A DNA stretch of 50,922 bases from Bacillus cereus group sp. RP43 (GCF_040459645.1 NZ_JARVHQ010000004.1:1-50922); one strand, 5' to 3'. Shown: positions 7,646 through 14,995, numbered from the stretch's first letter. Translations and numbers: made by a program. Notes: a model not told the origin generated them from the letters alone.

Positions 7646-7942
7646 CTACTGTATATTAGACGTTATGTTTTTTAGTATACGTTGCTCACGTTCTGTCAAA
7701 TTGTTTGCAATGTAAAACTCTAAAATTTCATCAATAAATTCGTAATTTTTCAAGCTCTTCATTGTACAAATTGTTTTGATTTTACTAAATGATTCAGGTG
7801 TTACTTTTATATTTTTTCTATCTTGAGACGTTAAAGCTTTCTTTTTTTGAGTGTTATTATTAGTGCTTGGAACATTTCTTTCTGTATTAGCAGATTGTGC
7901 TATCTTCGGTTCTTGCGGTGTTTCCCTTTTGATTAAAGCCAC
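7646..7942 (-). CDS. parB: ParB-type centromere-binding protein, RHH family
   Basis: This 98-residue protein has a flexible, Asn/Thr/Lys-rich N-terminus (1-40). A ribbon-helix-helix domain follows (about 43-82: DRKNIKVTPESFSKIKTICT, then EFIDEILEFYIAN). Small RHH partners of ParA (ParG, omega type) have this layout. The GTG start follows GGAAAGGGG and overlaps the 3' end of parA by 56 bases. It would bind the flanking TATCTTTN repeats and repress the parA promoter. Confidence 0.8.
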   Translation of the reverse strand: MALIKRETPQEPKIAQSANTERNVPSTNNNTQKKKALTSQDRKNIKVTPESFSKIKTICTMKSLKNYEFIDEILEFYIANNLTEREQRILKNITSNIQ

Positions 7943-8834
7943 TTATATCAATCCCCTTTCCTAACTTCGTCAGTTTATTATCTACTAAATACTGTGGAGT
8001 ATATCTATATCCAGATTCTATATCTCCCTCAGTTTCGAAAAGGTGGATTCTGTCTTCTAATTCACAGAAAATGTCACAGAATAAAGCTAGCATTCTCTTA
8101 TCATGATGATCTTCAAATTGCAGTCCGATTCGTGGATACCATTCTAAACGAGCATGATTATTTATTATCGTATTAAATACGTTTTCTTCACCAAAAGTAG
8201 CAATTGTACTTTTAACGATTTCTTTGTGTAAAGCGCGTTTTTGTTGAAGTAATACTGGGAGCACTCCAGCAACTTGCATTTTCACAAGTGATCCAAAATC
8301 ATCAACTAACGTTTGAATGTATTCAAAGATTAAGCGCTGACTTCCTTCATATGAAAATTGCTGTGTTTCTTGAACTACAATAATATAGTCACTTGCTACC
8401 ATCGCATTATCCACTTTTAAATCTGTTGAAGGTGGAATATCGATGAATATGTAGTCGTAGTTGTATTTGATTTTTTCTAGCAATCTAGAAAGGTAAAAAG
8501 TTCTGTCCTCAATCGTATTGAAATTTTCGATTAAGAAGTCAGTATATTTCCTCATATCATATCCGCATGGAATCATATCTAGATTTGCATGTAGCTGCAC
8601 AATACCTTCTGATAAGTCTCCATCCTCAAGACACTTCATTAATGTTTTTTGCATTTCGGTAATATTAAATGATTTTGCTAAGAATGTTGTACCGTTCCCT
8701 TGAAGGTCAGTATCAATAAATAAAACTTTCTTATTAAAGATTAAAGAAGCCACAAGAGATTCCATACACGAATCAGTTGTTTTTCCAACTCCACCTTTTT
8801 GTTGGGCGTTGATTATTACGTATCCTTTTTTCAC
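7887..8834 (-). CDS. parA: ParA partition ATPase
   Basis: This 315-residue protein has the deviant Walker A KGGVGKTT (residues 13-20), the A' motif VLFIDTDLQGN (37-47) and Walker B YIFIDIPPS, all typical of ParA. The GTG start follows AAAAGGAGCG. ParA drives segregation of low-copy plasmids on the nucleoid together with a centromere-binding protein. Its presence, with parB and repeats on both sides, shows that this phage persists as a plasmid. No HTH is visible at the N-terminus, so it is the short Type Ib-like form. Confidence 0.93.
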   Translation of the reverse strand: MKKGYVIINAQQKGGVGKTTDSCMESLVASLIFNKKVLFIDTDLQGNGTTFLAKSFNITEMQKTLMKCLEDGDLSEGIVQLHANLDMIPCGYDMRKYTDFLIENFNTIEDRTFYLSRLLEKIKYNYDYIFIDIPPSTDLKVDNAMVASDYIIVVQETQQFSYEGSQRLIFEYIQTLVDDFGSLVKMQVAGVLPVLLQQKRALHKEIVKSTIATFGEENVFNTIINNHARLEWYPRIGLQFEDHHDKRMLALFCDIFCELEDRIHLFETEGDIESGYRYTPQYLVDNKLTKLGKGIDISGFNQKGNTARTEDSTIC

Positions 8835-8867
8835 AGGAATCGCTCCTTTTAAATTTGTAATATAATT

Positions 8868-8965
8868 GTAACAAAGGATAAATGTATCTTTTTATCTTTT
8901 TATTCTTGAACCGATAATAACATGAGCTTGTACAAAAAGTAAAAGGATAAATGTATCTTTTTTTG
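8868..8965. repeat. parAB promoter repeats
   Basis: Two copies of AAAGGATAAATGTATCTTTTT lie 67 bases apart in front of parA, and the first is extended by more TATCTTTT units. This would let ParB regulate parAB while nucleating the partition complex. Confidence 0.65.
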
Positions 8966-9040
8966 TGTTTAATAATTTAAGAGGATATTACTTGTACATT
9001 AAATAGTATAAAAACCTTATAAAATCAACGTTAATTAATG

Positions 9041-9165
9041 TATCTTTTTATCTTTGTATCTTTTTATCTTTGTATCTAAAGATACACAACTCCCGAAAAT
9101 GTATCTTTGTATCTAAAGATAAATGTATCTTTTTATCTTTGTATCTTTTTATCCTGCGTTTAAGT
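9041..9165. repeat. parS: Main centromere-like array (TATCTTTN)n, candidate parS
   Basis: The 8-bp unit TATCTTTN (N mostly T or G, alternating) is repeated in three runs, two of them ending in an inverted copy TATCTAAAGATA. Tandem and inverted short units are the hallmark of centromeres bound by RHH ParB proteins. An open frame on the minus strand here is a by-product of the repeats. Confidence 0.75.
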
Positions 9166-9324
9166 TTAGTAGATGACATAAACCCGCTTATATAGGCATT
9201 TACAAAGAAAAAAACTTGTTGTAACGTAATAAACAACAAGCGTCATTCTACAAAACAAAACATATTTTGATAAATCAAATCTACATAAATAGATCGAGAA
9301 AAACAATTGAATATGAACAGAAAA

Positions 9325-9376
9325 CAAAAAAGCCACTCCCATATGCTATTGGCGCCAACCATTAGCGGGAATGACT
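9325..9376 (-). terminator. Minus-strand terminator
   Basis: On the minus strand AGTCATTCCC pairs with GGGAGTGGCT, with two G-U pairs that would be C-A mismatches on the plus strand. The hairpin also contains GCTA/TAGC arms and is followed by six Ts. It ends a minus-strand transcript that crosses the gene-free region. Confidence 0.75.
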
Positions 9377-9381
9377 TTCCT

Positions 9382-9467
9382 CTAGCTAGTGTACCATCAC
9401 TTGGCTAGATATAATCTGTACCCATACAGAATTTCGGTTTAAGTAGTGTACCACCACTATCTTAAAC
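9382..9467. repeat. Two tandem look-alike hairpins
   Basis: At 9382-9408 and 9437-9467 two hairpins share the core AGTGTACCAYCACT. The outer arms differ in sequence (CTAGC/GGCTAG and GTTTAAG/CTTAAAC) but both have a single bulged T on the 3' side. Conserved loop and geometry with changed arm sequence point to selection on structure or on a loop-binding protein. Confidence 0.55.
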
Positions 9468-9530
9468 AATTATGCCTTTTCACGAGGCTTCTTTGATATA
9501 CCCATTTTATCTATGATTTGGATAAATATC

Positions 9531-9548
9531 AACTAGTAAATACTAGTT
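9531..9548. promoter_or_regulatory. 18-bp perfect palindrome
   Basis: AACTAGTAAATACTAGTT is a perfect inverted repeat upstream of the plus-strand terminator at 9579. It is a possible operator. Confidence 0.4.
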
Positions 9549-9578
9549 TTGATTATTTTGTAGTCAAAAGATATATAA

Positions 9579-9646
9579 CGGGCATCTCTAAACCTAGAAG
9601 TCTTGTAATGTACAGGTCATATAGGAATTGGAGATGCCTTTTTTGT
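9579..9646 (+). terminator. Plus-strand terminator with long loop
   Basis: GGCATCTC (9581-9588) pairs exactly with GAGATGCC (9631-9638), with an inner CCTA/TAGG pair, and six Ts follow. No coding gene lies upstream, so it implies a short plus-strand RNA. Confidence 0.65.
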
Positions 9647-9649
9647 TTT

Positions 9650-10130
9650 TTGTTCGCGTGGAATTGCCTGAAACCACGTTAATAAAAACTGATAAGCCGT
9701 AATTACGTGCTTCTATTATAGAGGGAACGTGTTGCGGCGTGGCTAGCTGTTGGTCGTGCAGGGGGTACAGAGTATACGCCTACAAAAACAGCACCCCTCA
9801 TTGGAATCCTGTTCTTTTGGTGAGGGTGGGCGAGAACTTGCCCAGGGACGATTCTCTAAAAGGTTCGGGTGGTTATCGTTAGCATTACGGTGCTAGGGAG
9901 TACATTCAGTTTGTCGTGTAGGGACGATAATACAAGGACAAGCCATAGAAAAAGGATGTATGCGGTGAAGATCGCTGAGTGAGCAGGGTCTATACATACG
10001 GATACCTTATAAGTGACCGCATGGCGAAAACAAAGACACTTATCCATCTATTTTGACTGATTACTTCTTTGTGATCGTTCAAAGTAGGGGATAAATCTGC
10101 CTTCCAGCCGTGTTCCATAATTGTTCCCAC
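9650..10130. ncRNA. GC-rich folded element, candidate large RNA or plasmid control region
   Basis: No convincing reading frame is present, and the base composition is richer in G and C than its flanks. Helices visible by eye are GGGCGA-GAAC-TTGCCC, CACCC(C)TCA/TGAGGGTG, TTATCGT/ACGATAA enclosing TAGCA/TGCTA, ATGCGGT/ACCGCAT, and ATAAGTG/CACTTAT. Several carry G-U pairs only when read on the plus strand. However, a good promoter and terminator frame the region on the minus strand, so the strand is unresolved. It could be a structured RNA, a copy-control RNA or part of an origin. It should be compared with the Bacillus-plasmid RNA family. Confidence 0.5.
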
Positions 10131-10160
10131 ATGATAAAAACCCTCAAAACCTTCAGTCAA
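10131..10160 (-). promoter_or_regulatory. Minus-strand promoter into the gene-free region
   Basis: On the minus strand, TTGACT (10155-10160) and TATCAT (10131-10136) are separated by 18 bases. With the terminator at 9325-9376 this would make an RNA of about 800 nt. Confidence 0.5.
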
Positions 10161-10345
10161 GCTTAATTGCGAAGAAAAGATGAAAAAATCGAGATTGTTA
10201 AAGACCTGGGGGAACTACTGGCTAAGATAGAGGAATAAATAAGGGAATTACTATTTACTTGGTTAGAGGAAAAGGGAACAGGCAGTTAGAATATACTTTG
10301 TTGTGAAATTTGGTTTTGTCAATTAGATATAGTACGTGAAATTTT
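10140..10345. other. Intergenic stretch with possible gene remnant
   Basis: Apart from the minus-strand promoter, a short frame at about 10178-10238 reads DEKIEIVKDLGELLAKIEE and stops. It looks like the helical tail of a lost gene. No start or ribosome site goes with it. Confidence 0.25.
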
Positions 10346-10366
10346 ATGAAAAGGAGTGGATTATTA

Positions 10367-10645
10367 ATGGATGCTTTCAAATCTGTTGTTCATCGATATG
10401 GTGTATATTTAGCTGTTTTATTTTTGGGTGGTCCTTTGCTATTATTATTATTATTTGTTTATGCTGCTGATATTTTTGTTTCTTATATGAGTTACGGATT
10501 GGATAAACTTCATATAGAAGGCTTTATGATAATTGTTTATTTAATGTTTCCTTTAATCTTTTTTGGGGGATCGTTAATTGTGGTTTGTAAAACTATAGAA
10601 TATCTTTTAAGTAAAAATAAGAAAAAAGAAAAGACACCATTATGA
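10367..10645 (+). CDS. Small two-helix membrane protein
   Basis: This 92-residue protein starts at the ATG after AAGGAG. It has two membrane segments (about 14-36 with LLLLLLFVYAADIFV, and 50-75 with FMIIVYLMFPLIFFGGSLIV) and a basic tail KNKKKEK. I do not recognise the family. It lies at the edge of the accessory region and might be expressed in the lysogen. Confidence 0.65.
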   Translation: MDAFKSVVHRYGVYLAVLFLGGPLLLLLLFVYAADIFVSYMSYGLDKLHIEGFMIIVYLMFPLIFFGGSLIVVCKTIEYLLSKNKKKEKTPL

Positions 10646-10660
10646 GTGTCTTTTTATTAT
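10630..10660. terminator. Bidirectional terminator
   Basis: The stem AAAGACAC/GTGTCTTT has T-rich runs on both strands. It covers the stop of the small membrane gene and the 3' end of the convergent DUF4236 gene. Confidence 0.8.
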
Positions 10661-11170
10661 TAGAGTGCTATTACAAAAAGAACATTGCATCTCTTTTTGT
10701 TTAAACGCAAGGTGTTGCCTATTACAAGTTGGACAAATAATACCAATAGGTGTCCAACTTAATCGATAGCTTATAAACCCGATTATCGCGAATGCTATTG
10801 CAGTTAAAATTTGCAAGAATGCCACGGAAGTAATAAATGCGATTAACATAATAATAGATAGTGGTTTTGCTACTTTTCGTGTATTAATAGTAGCTTGACT
10901 GTCTCTTATTGTTATAGCATCTACCTCCACTGTTTGAGGAGTGTATATTGGTTTTTGATACTCTAACGCTTCTATATTAGTTGATTTATTGCTGATCTGT
11001 TTTTGATAAGAAATACCTGTTCCTGGAATAGAAGTTGTAACTCTTGTTCCAGATGGACCGAAACTAACACGAGCACCTTTTACACCAATACTAATTCCTA
11101 TGCCCTTTTTACTTGCGTTTAACCTAATACCAGGAGCTATTTTTTTACTCTTATGAAATCTAAATCCCAT
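10640..11170 (-). CDS. DUF4236 membrane protein with zinc ribbon
   Basis: This 176-residue protein opens with the DUF4236 pattern (MGFRFHKSKKIAPGIRLNAS, then GPSGTRVTTSIPGTGISY, residues 1-56). Two membrane segments lie at about 98-135. A zinc ribbon closes it (CPTC at about 146-149, CSFC at about 164-167). DUF4236 is found in many phages and bacteria without known function. It is part of the minus-strand accessory block and may act at the host membrane. Confidence 0.8.
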   Translation of the reverse strand: MGFRFHKSKKIAPGIRLNASKKGIGISIGVKGARVSFGPSGTRVTTSIPGTGISYQKQISNKSTNIEALEYQKPIYTPQTVEVDAITIRDSQATINTRKVAKPLSIIMLIAFITSVAFLQILTAIAFAIIGFISYRLSWTPIGIICPTCNRQHLAFKQKEMQCSFCNSTLIIKRHS

Positions 11171-11261
11171 ATTAATAAGTCCTTTCTGTTTATAAGTGCA
11201 CTATTTAAAATATCATAACAAAATGTTAGAGCTGATATTGTTGTATTTTGTAAATCGCATA

Positions 11262-11285
11262 AAGAAAAGACACCCTAAGGTGCCT
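11262..11285 (-). terminator. Minus-strand terminator
   Basis: On the minus strand GGCACC-TTAG-GGTGTC is followed by TTTTCTTT. It lies downstream of the gene at 11356-11700. Confidence 0.7.
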
Positions 11286-11355
11286 TCCTCCGACTTGAAC
11301 CACTTTAATTTTAATAATATGTATTGGACTCCCATCCAAATATTATTTTACCATG

Positions 11356-11700
11356 TTAAAAAGTTTCTTCAATGAGTTTACGGACGTTCAGGCGTTTATT
11401 GGGTTTACCGTCACGTTTAAAATTTATAGCAACGCTTCCCTTTTTATTGTCTGATAGGTTAAGCATTTTACCTTCACGAATACAATTTGCTGCGTCAATA
11501 AATGCAAGACGGTAGACACGCCCCCATGATGAAATTTCCAAAGGTAAACTTGGATGTTTACGCCAAAGTTCTGGTTCTTGAGTAGATATAAAATATTGCT
11601 TCTGTGATTCATCAATTTCACGTTCATTTTCTGGAATATTAAGAAATGGAATTAATAAGTTTATGACTTTATAAGCTTCATCTTTTGTAAGGTGTTGCAT
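11356..11700 (-). CDS. NUMOD4-like protein without a nuclease domain
   Basis: In this 114-residue protein, residues 42-114 (ELWRKHPSLPLEISSWGRVY, ... LNVRKLIEETF) follow the NUMOD4 pattern seen beside HNH homing endonucleases ('W... YEVSNLGRVRS ... VHRLVAEAF'). No HNH motif follows and the gene ends cleanly. It may be a small DNA binder or what is left of a homing nuclease. AAAGGAGAAAACAT precedes the start. Confidence 0.6.
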   Translation of the reverse strand: MQHLTKDEAYKVINLLIPFLNIPENEREIDESQKQYFISTQEPELWRKHPSLPLEISSWGRVYRLAFIDAANCIREGKMLNLSDNKKGSVAINFKRDGKPNKRLNVRKLIEETF

Positions 11701-11724
11701 ATGTTTTCTCCTTTAACGGTCATA

Positions 11725-12189
11725 TTACTTCACTACCTTATCCATAACCTCTTTATACTTATTAAACTCTTCATCCTTCATATCGCCATTCATTTGTAAA
11801 AGGAAATTCCCTTTTGCATATGTATGCGAGAATAACATCGGTGCCGAGTTTCCTAACTCATCATAGTACTTCTTAGCTTTCTCTAAATCTTCTTTCTTAC
11901 TAAATTCAAACACACGGCCGCCTTTATCCTCACCTAACTTTGGTGTCAGGATGCGCTTTCCATCTTTACGCATGTTACCGAATTCTTTTTGTGGTAGATC
12001 CGTAGCATTTTCAGCTTCTATGCCAGCCTTCTTGAATTCGTTAATTAATGATGTTGTAGTAACCGGTTCTGGCTTTTTAGCTTCTTGCTTAGGCTTAGAT
12101 TCAGTTGCAGTTTTCTCGTTTGAACCACAAGCAGCCAATCCCATAAGCAATGCGCTGCACGTTAATGCTGTAAGTAGTTTTCTTTTCAT
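11725..12189 (-). CDS. Lipoprotein, probably lysogen-expressed
   Basis: This 154-residue protein has a lipoprotein signal peptide: basic MKRK, a hydrophobic core and lipobox GLAAC with Cys at about residue 21. A linker rich in Lys, Glu and Pro follows, then a small alpha/beta domain of about 105 residues. The lipid-anchored domain would lie outside the membrane. Phage lipoproteins of this kind often block superinfection, but no specific family was recognised. ACTGGAGGAATTCATC precedes the start. Confidence 0.8.
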   Translation of the reverse strand: MKRKLLTALTCSALLMGLAACGSNEKTATESKPKQEAKKPEPVTTTSLINEFKKAGIEAENATDLPQKEFGNMRKDGKRILTPKLGEDKGGRVFEFSKKEDLEKAKKYYDELGNSAPMLFSHTYAKGNFLLQMNGDMKDEEFNKYKEVMDKVVK

Positions 12190-12214
12190 GATGAATTCCT
12201 CCAGTATGTATTAC

Positions 12215-12697
12215 TTATTTCAATTTATTTCGAATCGCTTTTAACACTCCATCAACATTGTAGTCAGGAATATTGCGGATTGTACGTTTCTTTGTTCCGA
12301 ACATTTTCTTCATTTCAAGATAAATAATCCCTGTATTCATAAGAGAAATCCCAAATGGGCCCTGTATTATATCGAAATCAACCGTTTTAATATCTTTATA
12401 CTTCACTACTTCAGCTTCAGCGCCACCAAATAAGCCGCCTTTCATCATTACCATGTATAAATTGTGTTCTCCAACAACAATGAAACCAGTTTTTGTTAGT
12501 TTAGGATCAGCGACCTCAAAGTAGTGGATAGCTTCTTTTGTTTTCATAACCTTCTTTAAAGCATCAAAAGCATATTGATAATATTTGCGTTCTGTTTTAG
12601 GTAGTTCTTTTGATATTTCAACCATTTCTTCTAGTGTAACCGGGTATTCAATGATGCCAAAGCGCTCATCGATTTTAGTATATTTTTGATTAGCCAT
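12215..12697 (-). CDS. Bacterial PH-domain protein
   Basis: This 160-residue protein starts at the ATG after AAAAGGGGAC. An N-terminal helical part (1-60) is followed by a PH-like beta domain (about 63-160: TKTGFIVVGEHNLYMV, ... VKYKDIKTVDFDI ...), resembling the bPH_3 group of Firmicutes. The function of such proteins is mostly unknown. It heads the minus-strand block with the lipoprotein, which starts 25 bases beyond it. A TTGTTA-N17-TACATT promoter precedes it. Confidence 0.75.
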   Translation of the reverse strand: MANQKYTKIDERFGIIEYPVTLEEMVEISKELPKTERKYYQYAFDALKKVMKTKEAIHYFEVADPKLTKTGFIVVGEHNLYMVMMKGGLFGGAEAEVVKYKDIKTVDFDIIQGPFGISLMNTGIIYLEMKKMFGTKKRTIRNIPDYNVDGVLKAIRNKLK

Positions 12698-12698
12698 T

Positions 12699-13010
12699 GT
12701 TTGTCCCCTTTTAAAATGTAAGATTTCCATCCAAGCATAACAAATTCAGTTACAACTATTTTGTCGCATTTTGTCGAATGAAAATAAAAAAAGAGAGCCT
12801 AAGCTCTCTTTGGGTAAATTGGTCAAATTATGTCAAATTTTACCACTAGATATTGGAAATGTTTTCTTCTACAATCAAATCAAATACAACATTCCAAATT
12901 CGGAATACAAAGCACTGCAATGCCACGTATTCTGTTTCTGATTCATTTAAGTAGTTTCAGATTACAATCTAATTTAAAACGCTTGTACGTCAAAATAAGG
13001 AGCGTGACGT
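12699..13010. other. Intergenic region between the accessory block and repressor
   Basis: It holds the promoter of the PH-domain gene and two TTTTGTCG copies at about 12760-12777. A terminator lies at 12785-12812 and a short inverted repeat ATTCC/GGAAT at 12891-12906. No convincing gene was seen. Confidence 0.4.
12785..12812 (-). terminator. Terminator downstream of the repressor gene
   Basis: The stem AGAGAGC/GCTCTCT with loop CTAA has, on the minus strand, a run of seven Ts. Confidence 0.75.
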
Positions 13011-13328
13011 CTACATGAAATACTTTTTAATCAAGTAAGTGTATTCTACTAAAAGATTCAATGCCTTCTTTTGTGGTTCCGTGTCTAAATCGGATATCTG
13101 ATCTAAAATCACTTCAAATTGTGGTGGCATACGATATGTCCTGCCAACTAAATTATCGATTGATATATTGTACAGATCGCTAATTTTTATTAGCATAGAG
13201 ATATCAGGTTCAGAACGTCCAGCTTCCCAGTTTGTATATGTAGACCGAACTACATTCAAATGGTAAGCAACGTCATTTTGAGTTAATTTGTTTTTCTTCC
13301 GAAAGTATACTAATCGTTCCCCAAGCAA
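13011..13328 (-). CDS. XRE-family repressor (first of two)
   Basis: This 105-residue protein has an N-terminal HTH_3 domain (residues 5-60: LVYFRKKNKLTQNDVAYHLN, then RSTYTNWEAGRSEPDISML) and a short helical tail that may dimerise. The start is TTG with a modest ribosome site (AAGGCGGTGG). It diverges from the aimR gene; the 520 bases between them carry inverted repeats and a folded leader. Probably part of lysogeny control. Confidence 0.82.
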   Translation of the reverse strand: MLGERLVYFRKKNKLTQNDVAYHLNVVRSTYTNWEAGRSEPDISMLIKISDLYNISIDNLVGRTYRMPPQFEVILDQISDLDTEPQKKALNLLVEYTYLIKKYFM

Positions 13329-13544
13329 TGATTATCCACCGCCTTTTCAATCTTTGACAATTATAATCGAATAAGGGAAACAAATGGTATATATTCGGAT
13401 GAAACGATTAATTATGTAACTTTTTAAGATAATAATGATTTATTTTAAATCACGATAAAAATAATAAGAACAAAAGTTCGTTTTTATGGTAATATATGTA
13501 CATGAGTTCTAAATGCACAATTGCATATTTAATTCCGTAAAACC

Positions 13545-13573
13545 TGATAAACGTTGATATATAGCGTTTATCA
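13545..13573. promoter_or_regulatory. Operator-like inverted repeat
   Basis: TGATAAACG and CGTTTATCA form a perfect 9-bp inverted repeat around an 11-base spacer in the divergent region between the XRE repressor and aimR. A likely binding site for one of them. Confidence 0.55.
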
Positions 13574-13660
13574 AACTTTCTCAATAAAAATCAGATAACT
13601 CCATGACTGAATGTTGGGAAATTTGTGGTATTATGAAAATAACTAAAAACGGACGTAAAA

Positions 13661-13747
13661 AAGACTCACAGCGCGTACTAAGGTGCAGCGAACACCATAG
13701 TACCGCTTTCCCTAATCCGTCTAGGGAAAACACTTACTGCAAGTCTT
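13661..13747 (+). ncRNA. Folded leader RNA upstream of aimR (three-way junction)
   Basis: A closing stem AAGACT (13661-13666) / AGTCTT (13742-13747) encloses two hairpins. The first is 13670-13707 (AGCG-C-GTACTA-A-GGTG with CACC-A-TAGTAC-CGCT, about 14 pairs). The second is 13707-13729 (TTTCCCTA/TAGGGAAA). An extended -10 (TGGTATTAT, about 13626-13634) precedes it, and aimR begins about 100 bases after it. The whole looks like a structured 5' leader. A frame that covers it has no ribosome site and is rejected. Confidence 0.5.
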
Positions 13748-13849
13748 ACATAAATTATAACACATCTTTTGAATGTAGTGACGCGTTTTCCTTAAATGTA
13801 ACAAATTGGGTATAACGTGTCTTTTGTTCCGGCAAGGAGGAGCAAAACA

Positions 13850-14995
13850 GTGCAGAAACTATTAATTAAAATGAAAGATGATTTATTTGCAGCTGGTATT
13901 ACTAATAAGGAACTAGCAGGACGTCTTGGAATTAACGAAAAAAAGGTTTCTTACTATCTCAATGGTAATACACAATTTAGCTTTCAATGTTTTTCAGACA
14001 CATTGATTCATCTGTACAAACATAATCCGGAATTAAGAAGAACTTGTTTATTTGAGTATTGCGAGAAAATAAAAGGTAATAAAAATTTAAAAATAGGTAT
14101 GGAATTTGCCCATGCTAGAGGTGAATTCGACTTACTGGAAACATTAATTAAAAAAGCTGAGTTATCAAAGAATGAAGTTACAAAAGAATGGGCTGAAGTT
14201 TATCGTATTTTATACAGCAGAAGTAAAGAGGGTCTTGTTGGAAAGTCGTTATTGACAGAGGTTGAAAAAAAGAGAAAAACCATAAAAAGCACTGAAATGA
14301 ATTTGCTTCTAGATATTATTTATTGTTATGGGGTATACGATTTAAGTGATTATCGTTTTCTATACAGATATGCTTGTGATGTTAAGGAAAAGATTGAAAA
14401 CGAAATATCTCAAAAGGAAAAATTTTTAACACAAAGTTTCACTATTAAAATTAATGAGAGTATACATGCTACCAGCCTTACTCTTTGTAAAATAAAAGAA
14501 GCAAGGGAATACGCTCATTACTTAATGGATTACCTTGGGGAGCCTGGTAAATATCCTATTCCACAAGCGAGCGCGTTATATGTTCTCGGAGAATCTTATA
14601 TTTTTGAAGATTATAATAAGGCTAAAGTTCATCTGGAACAAGCGTTATACGCTCTTGGGGATACCTTTAATGACAAGATGAAAAATAAAAAGAAATGCAT
14701 TATGAACACACTTAATTTCCTCAAAGTATATCACAGTAAAGATTTAGACGATTTGTATCTTACTGATCCTGCAGAAATAGCTTTTCTAGAAATCAAAAAA
14801 GGTAATAAGGAGAAGGCTATTGAAATATTAAATGGATTAGAAAAACAGAATGGTAAGCTATCTGCTTTTCAACTATGCTACATGGGAATCGCTAAAGAGG
14901 ATAGAAAATTGATAGAAAAGTCGCTAAAGAAATTCGAAGAAATCGGCAACATATTTTATGCGCAATTGCCTAAATTATACTTGGGTATCCTTTGA
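13850..14995 (+). CDS. aimR: AimR-type arbitrium receptor (HTH + TPR)
   Basis: The start is GTG 13850, 9 bases after AAGGAGG, giving 381 residues; AimR proteins are about 380-390. An N-terminal HTH (about 12-45: AGITNKELAGRLGINEKKVS) is followed by TPR-like helical hairpins to the C-terminus. The stretch with 'FEYCEKIKG', 'MEFAHARGEFDLLETLI' and 'EWAEVYRIL' follows the AimR pattern of phi3T/SPbeta-type receptors. AimR activates lysogeny-inhibiting transcription until it binds the AimP peptide. A matching pre-peptide gene lies directly downstream, which strongly supports the call. Confidence 0.9.
   Translation: MQKLLIKMKDDLFAAGITNKELAGRLGINEKKVSYYLNGNTQFSFQCFSDTLIHLYKHNPELRRTCLFEYCEKIKGNKNLKIGMEFAHARGEFDLLETLIKKAELSKNEVTKEWAEVYRILYSRSKEGLVGKSLLTEVEKKRKTIKSTEMNLLLDIIYCYGVYDLSDYRFLYRYACDVKEKIENEISQKEKFLTQSFTIKINESIHATSLTLCKIKEAREYAHYLMDYLGEPGKYPIPQASALYVLGESYIFEDYNKAKVHLEQALYALGDTFNDKMKNKKKCIMNTLNFLKVYHSKDLDDLYLTDPAEIAFLEIKKGNKEKAIEILNGLEKQNGKLSAFQLCYMGIAKEDRKLIEKSLKKFEEIGNIFYAQLPKLYLGIL

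Noticed and set aside
9048..9239. Minus-strand protein over the repeat array
   Set aside because: Its sequence is made by the TATCTTTN repeats (RYKDKKI units); no ribosome site.
9856..10047. Minus-strand 63-residue frame in the GC-rich element
   Set aside because: No ribosome site and no protein-like pattern; the region folds as nucleic acid.
11286..11352. tRNA on the minus strand (GGTTCAAGTC resembles a T-loop)
   Set aside because: The arms around it do not pair, and no acceptor or anticodon stem could be built.
12830..13018. 62-residue plus-strand protein
   Set aside because: No ribosome site and composition unlike neighbouring genes.
13467..13480. Second LexA box (AGAACAAAAGTTCG)
   Set aside because: It has about three mismatches to the Bacillus consensus and no clear promoter overlap; kept only as a weak possibility.
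13603..13815. 70-residue protein upstream of aimR
   Set aside because: No ribosome site, and the sequence is explained by the three-way-junction fold.
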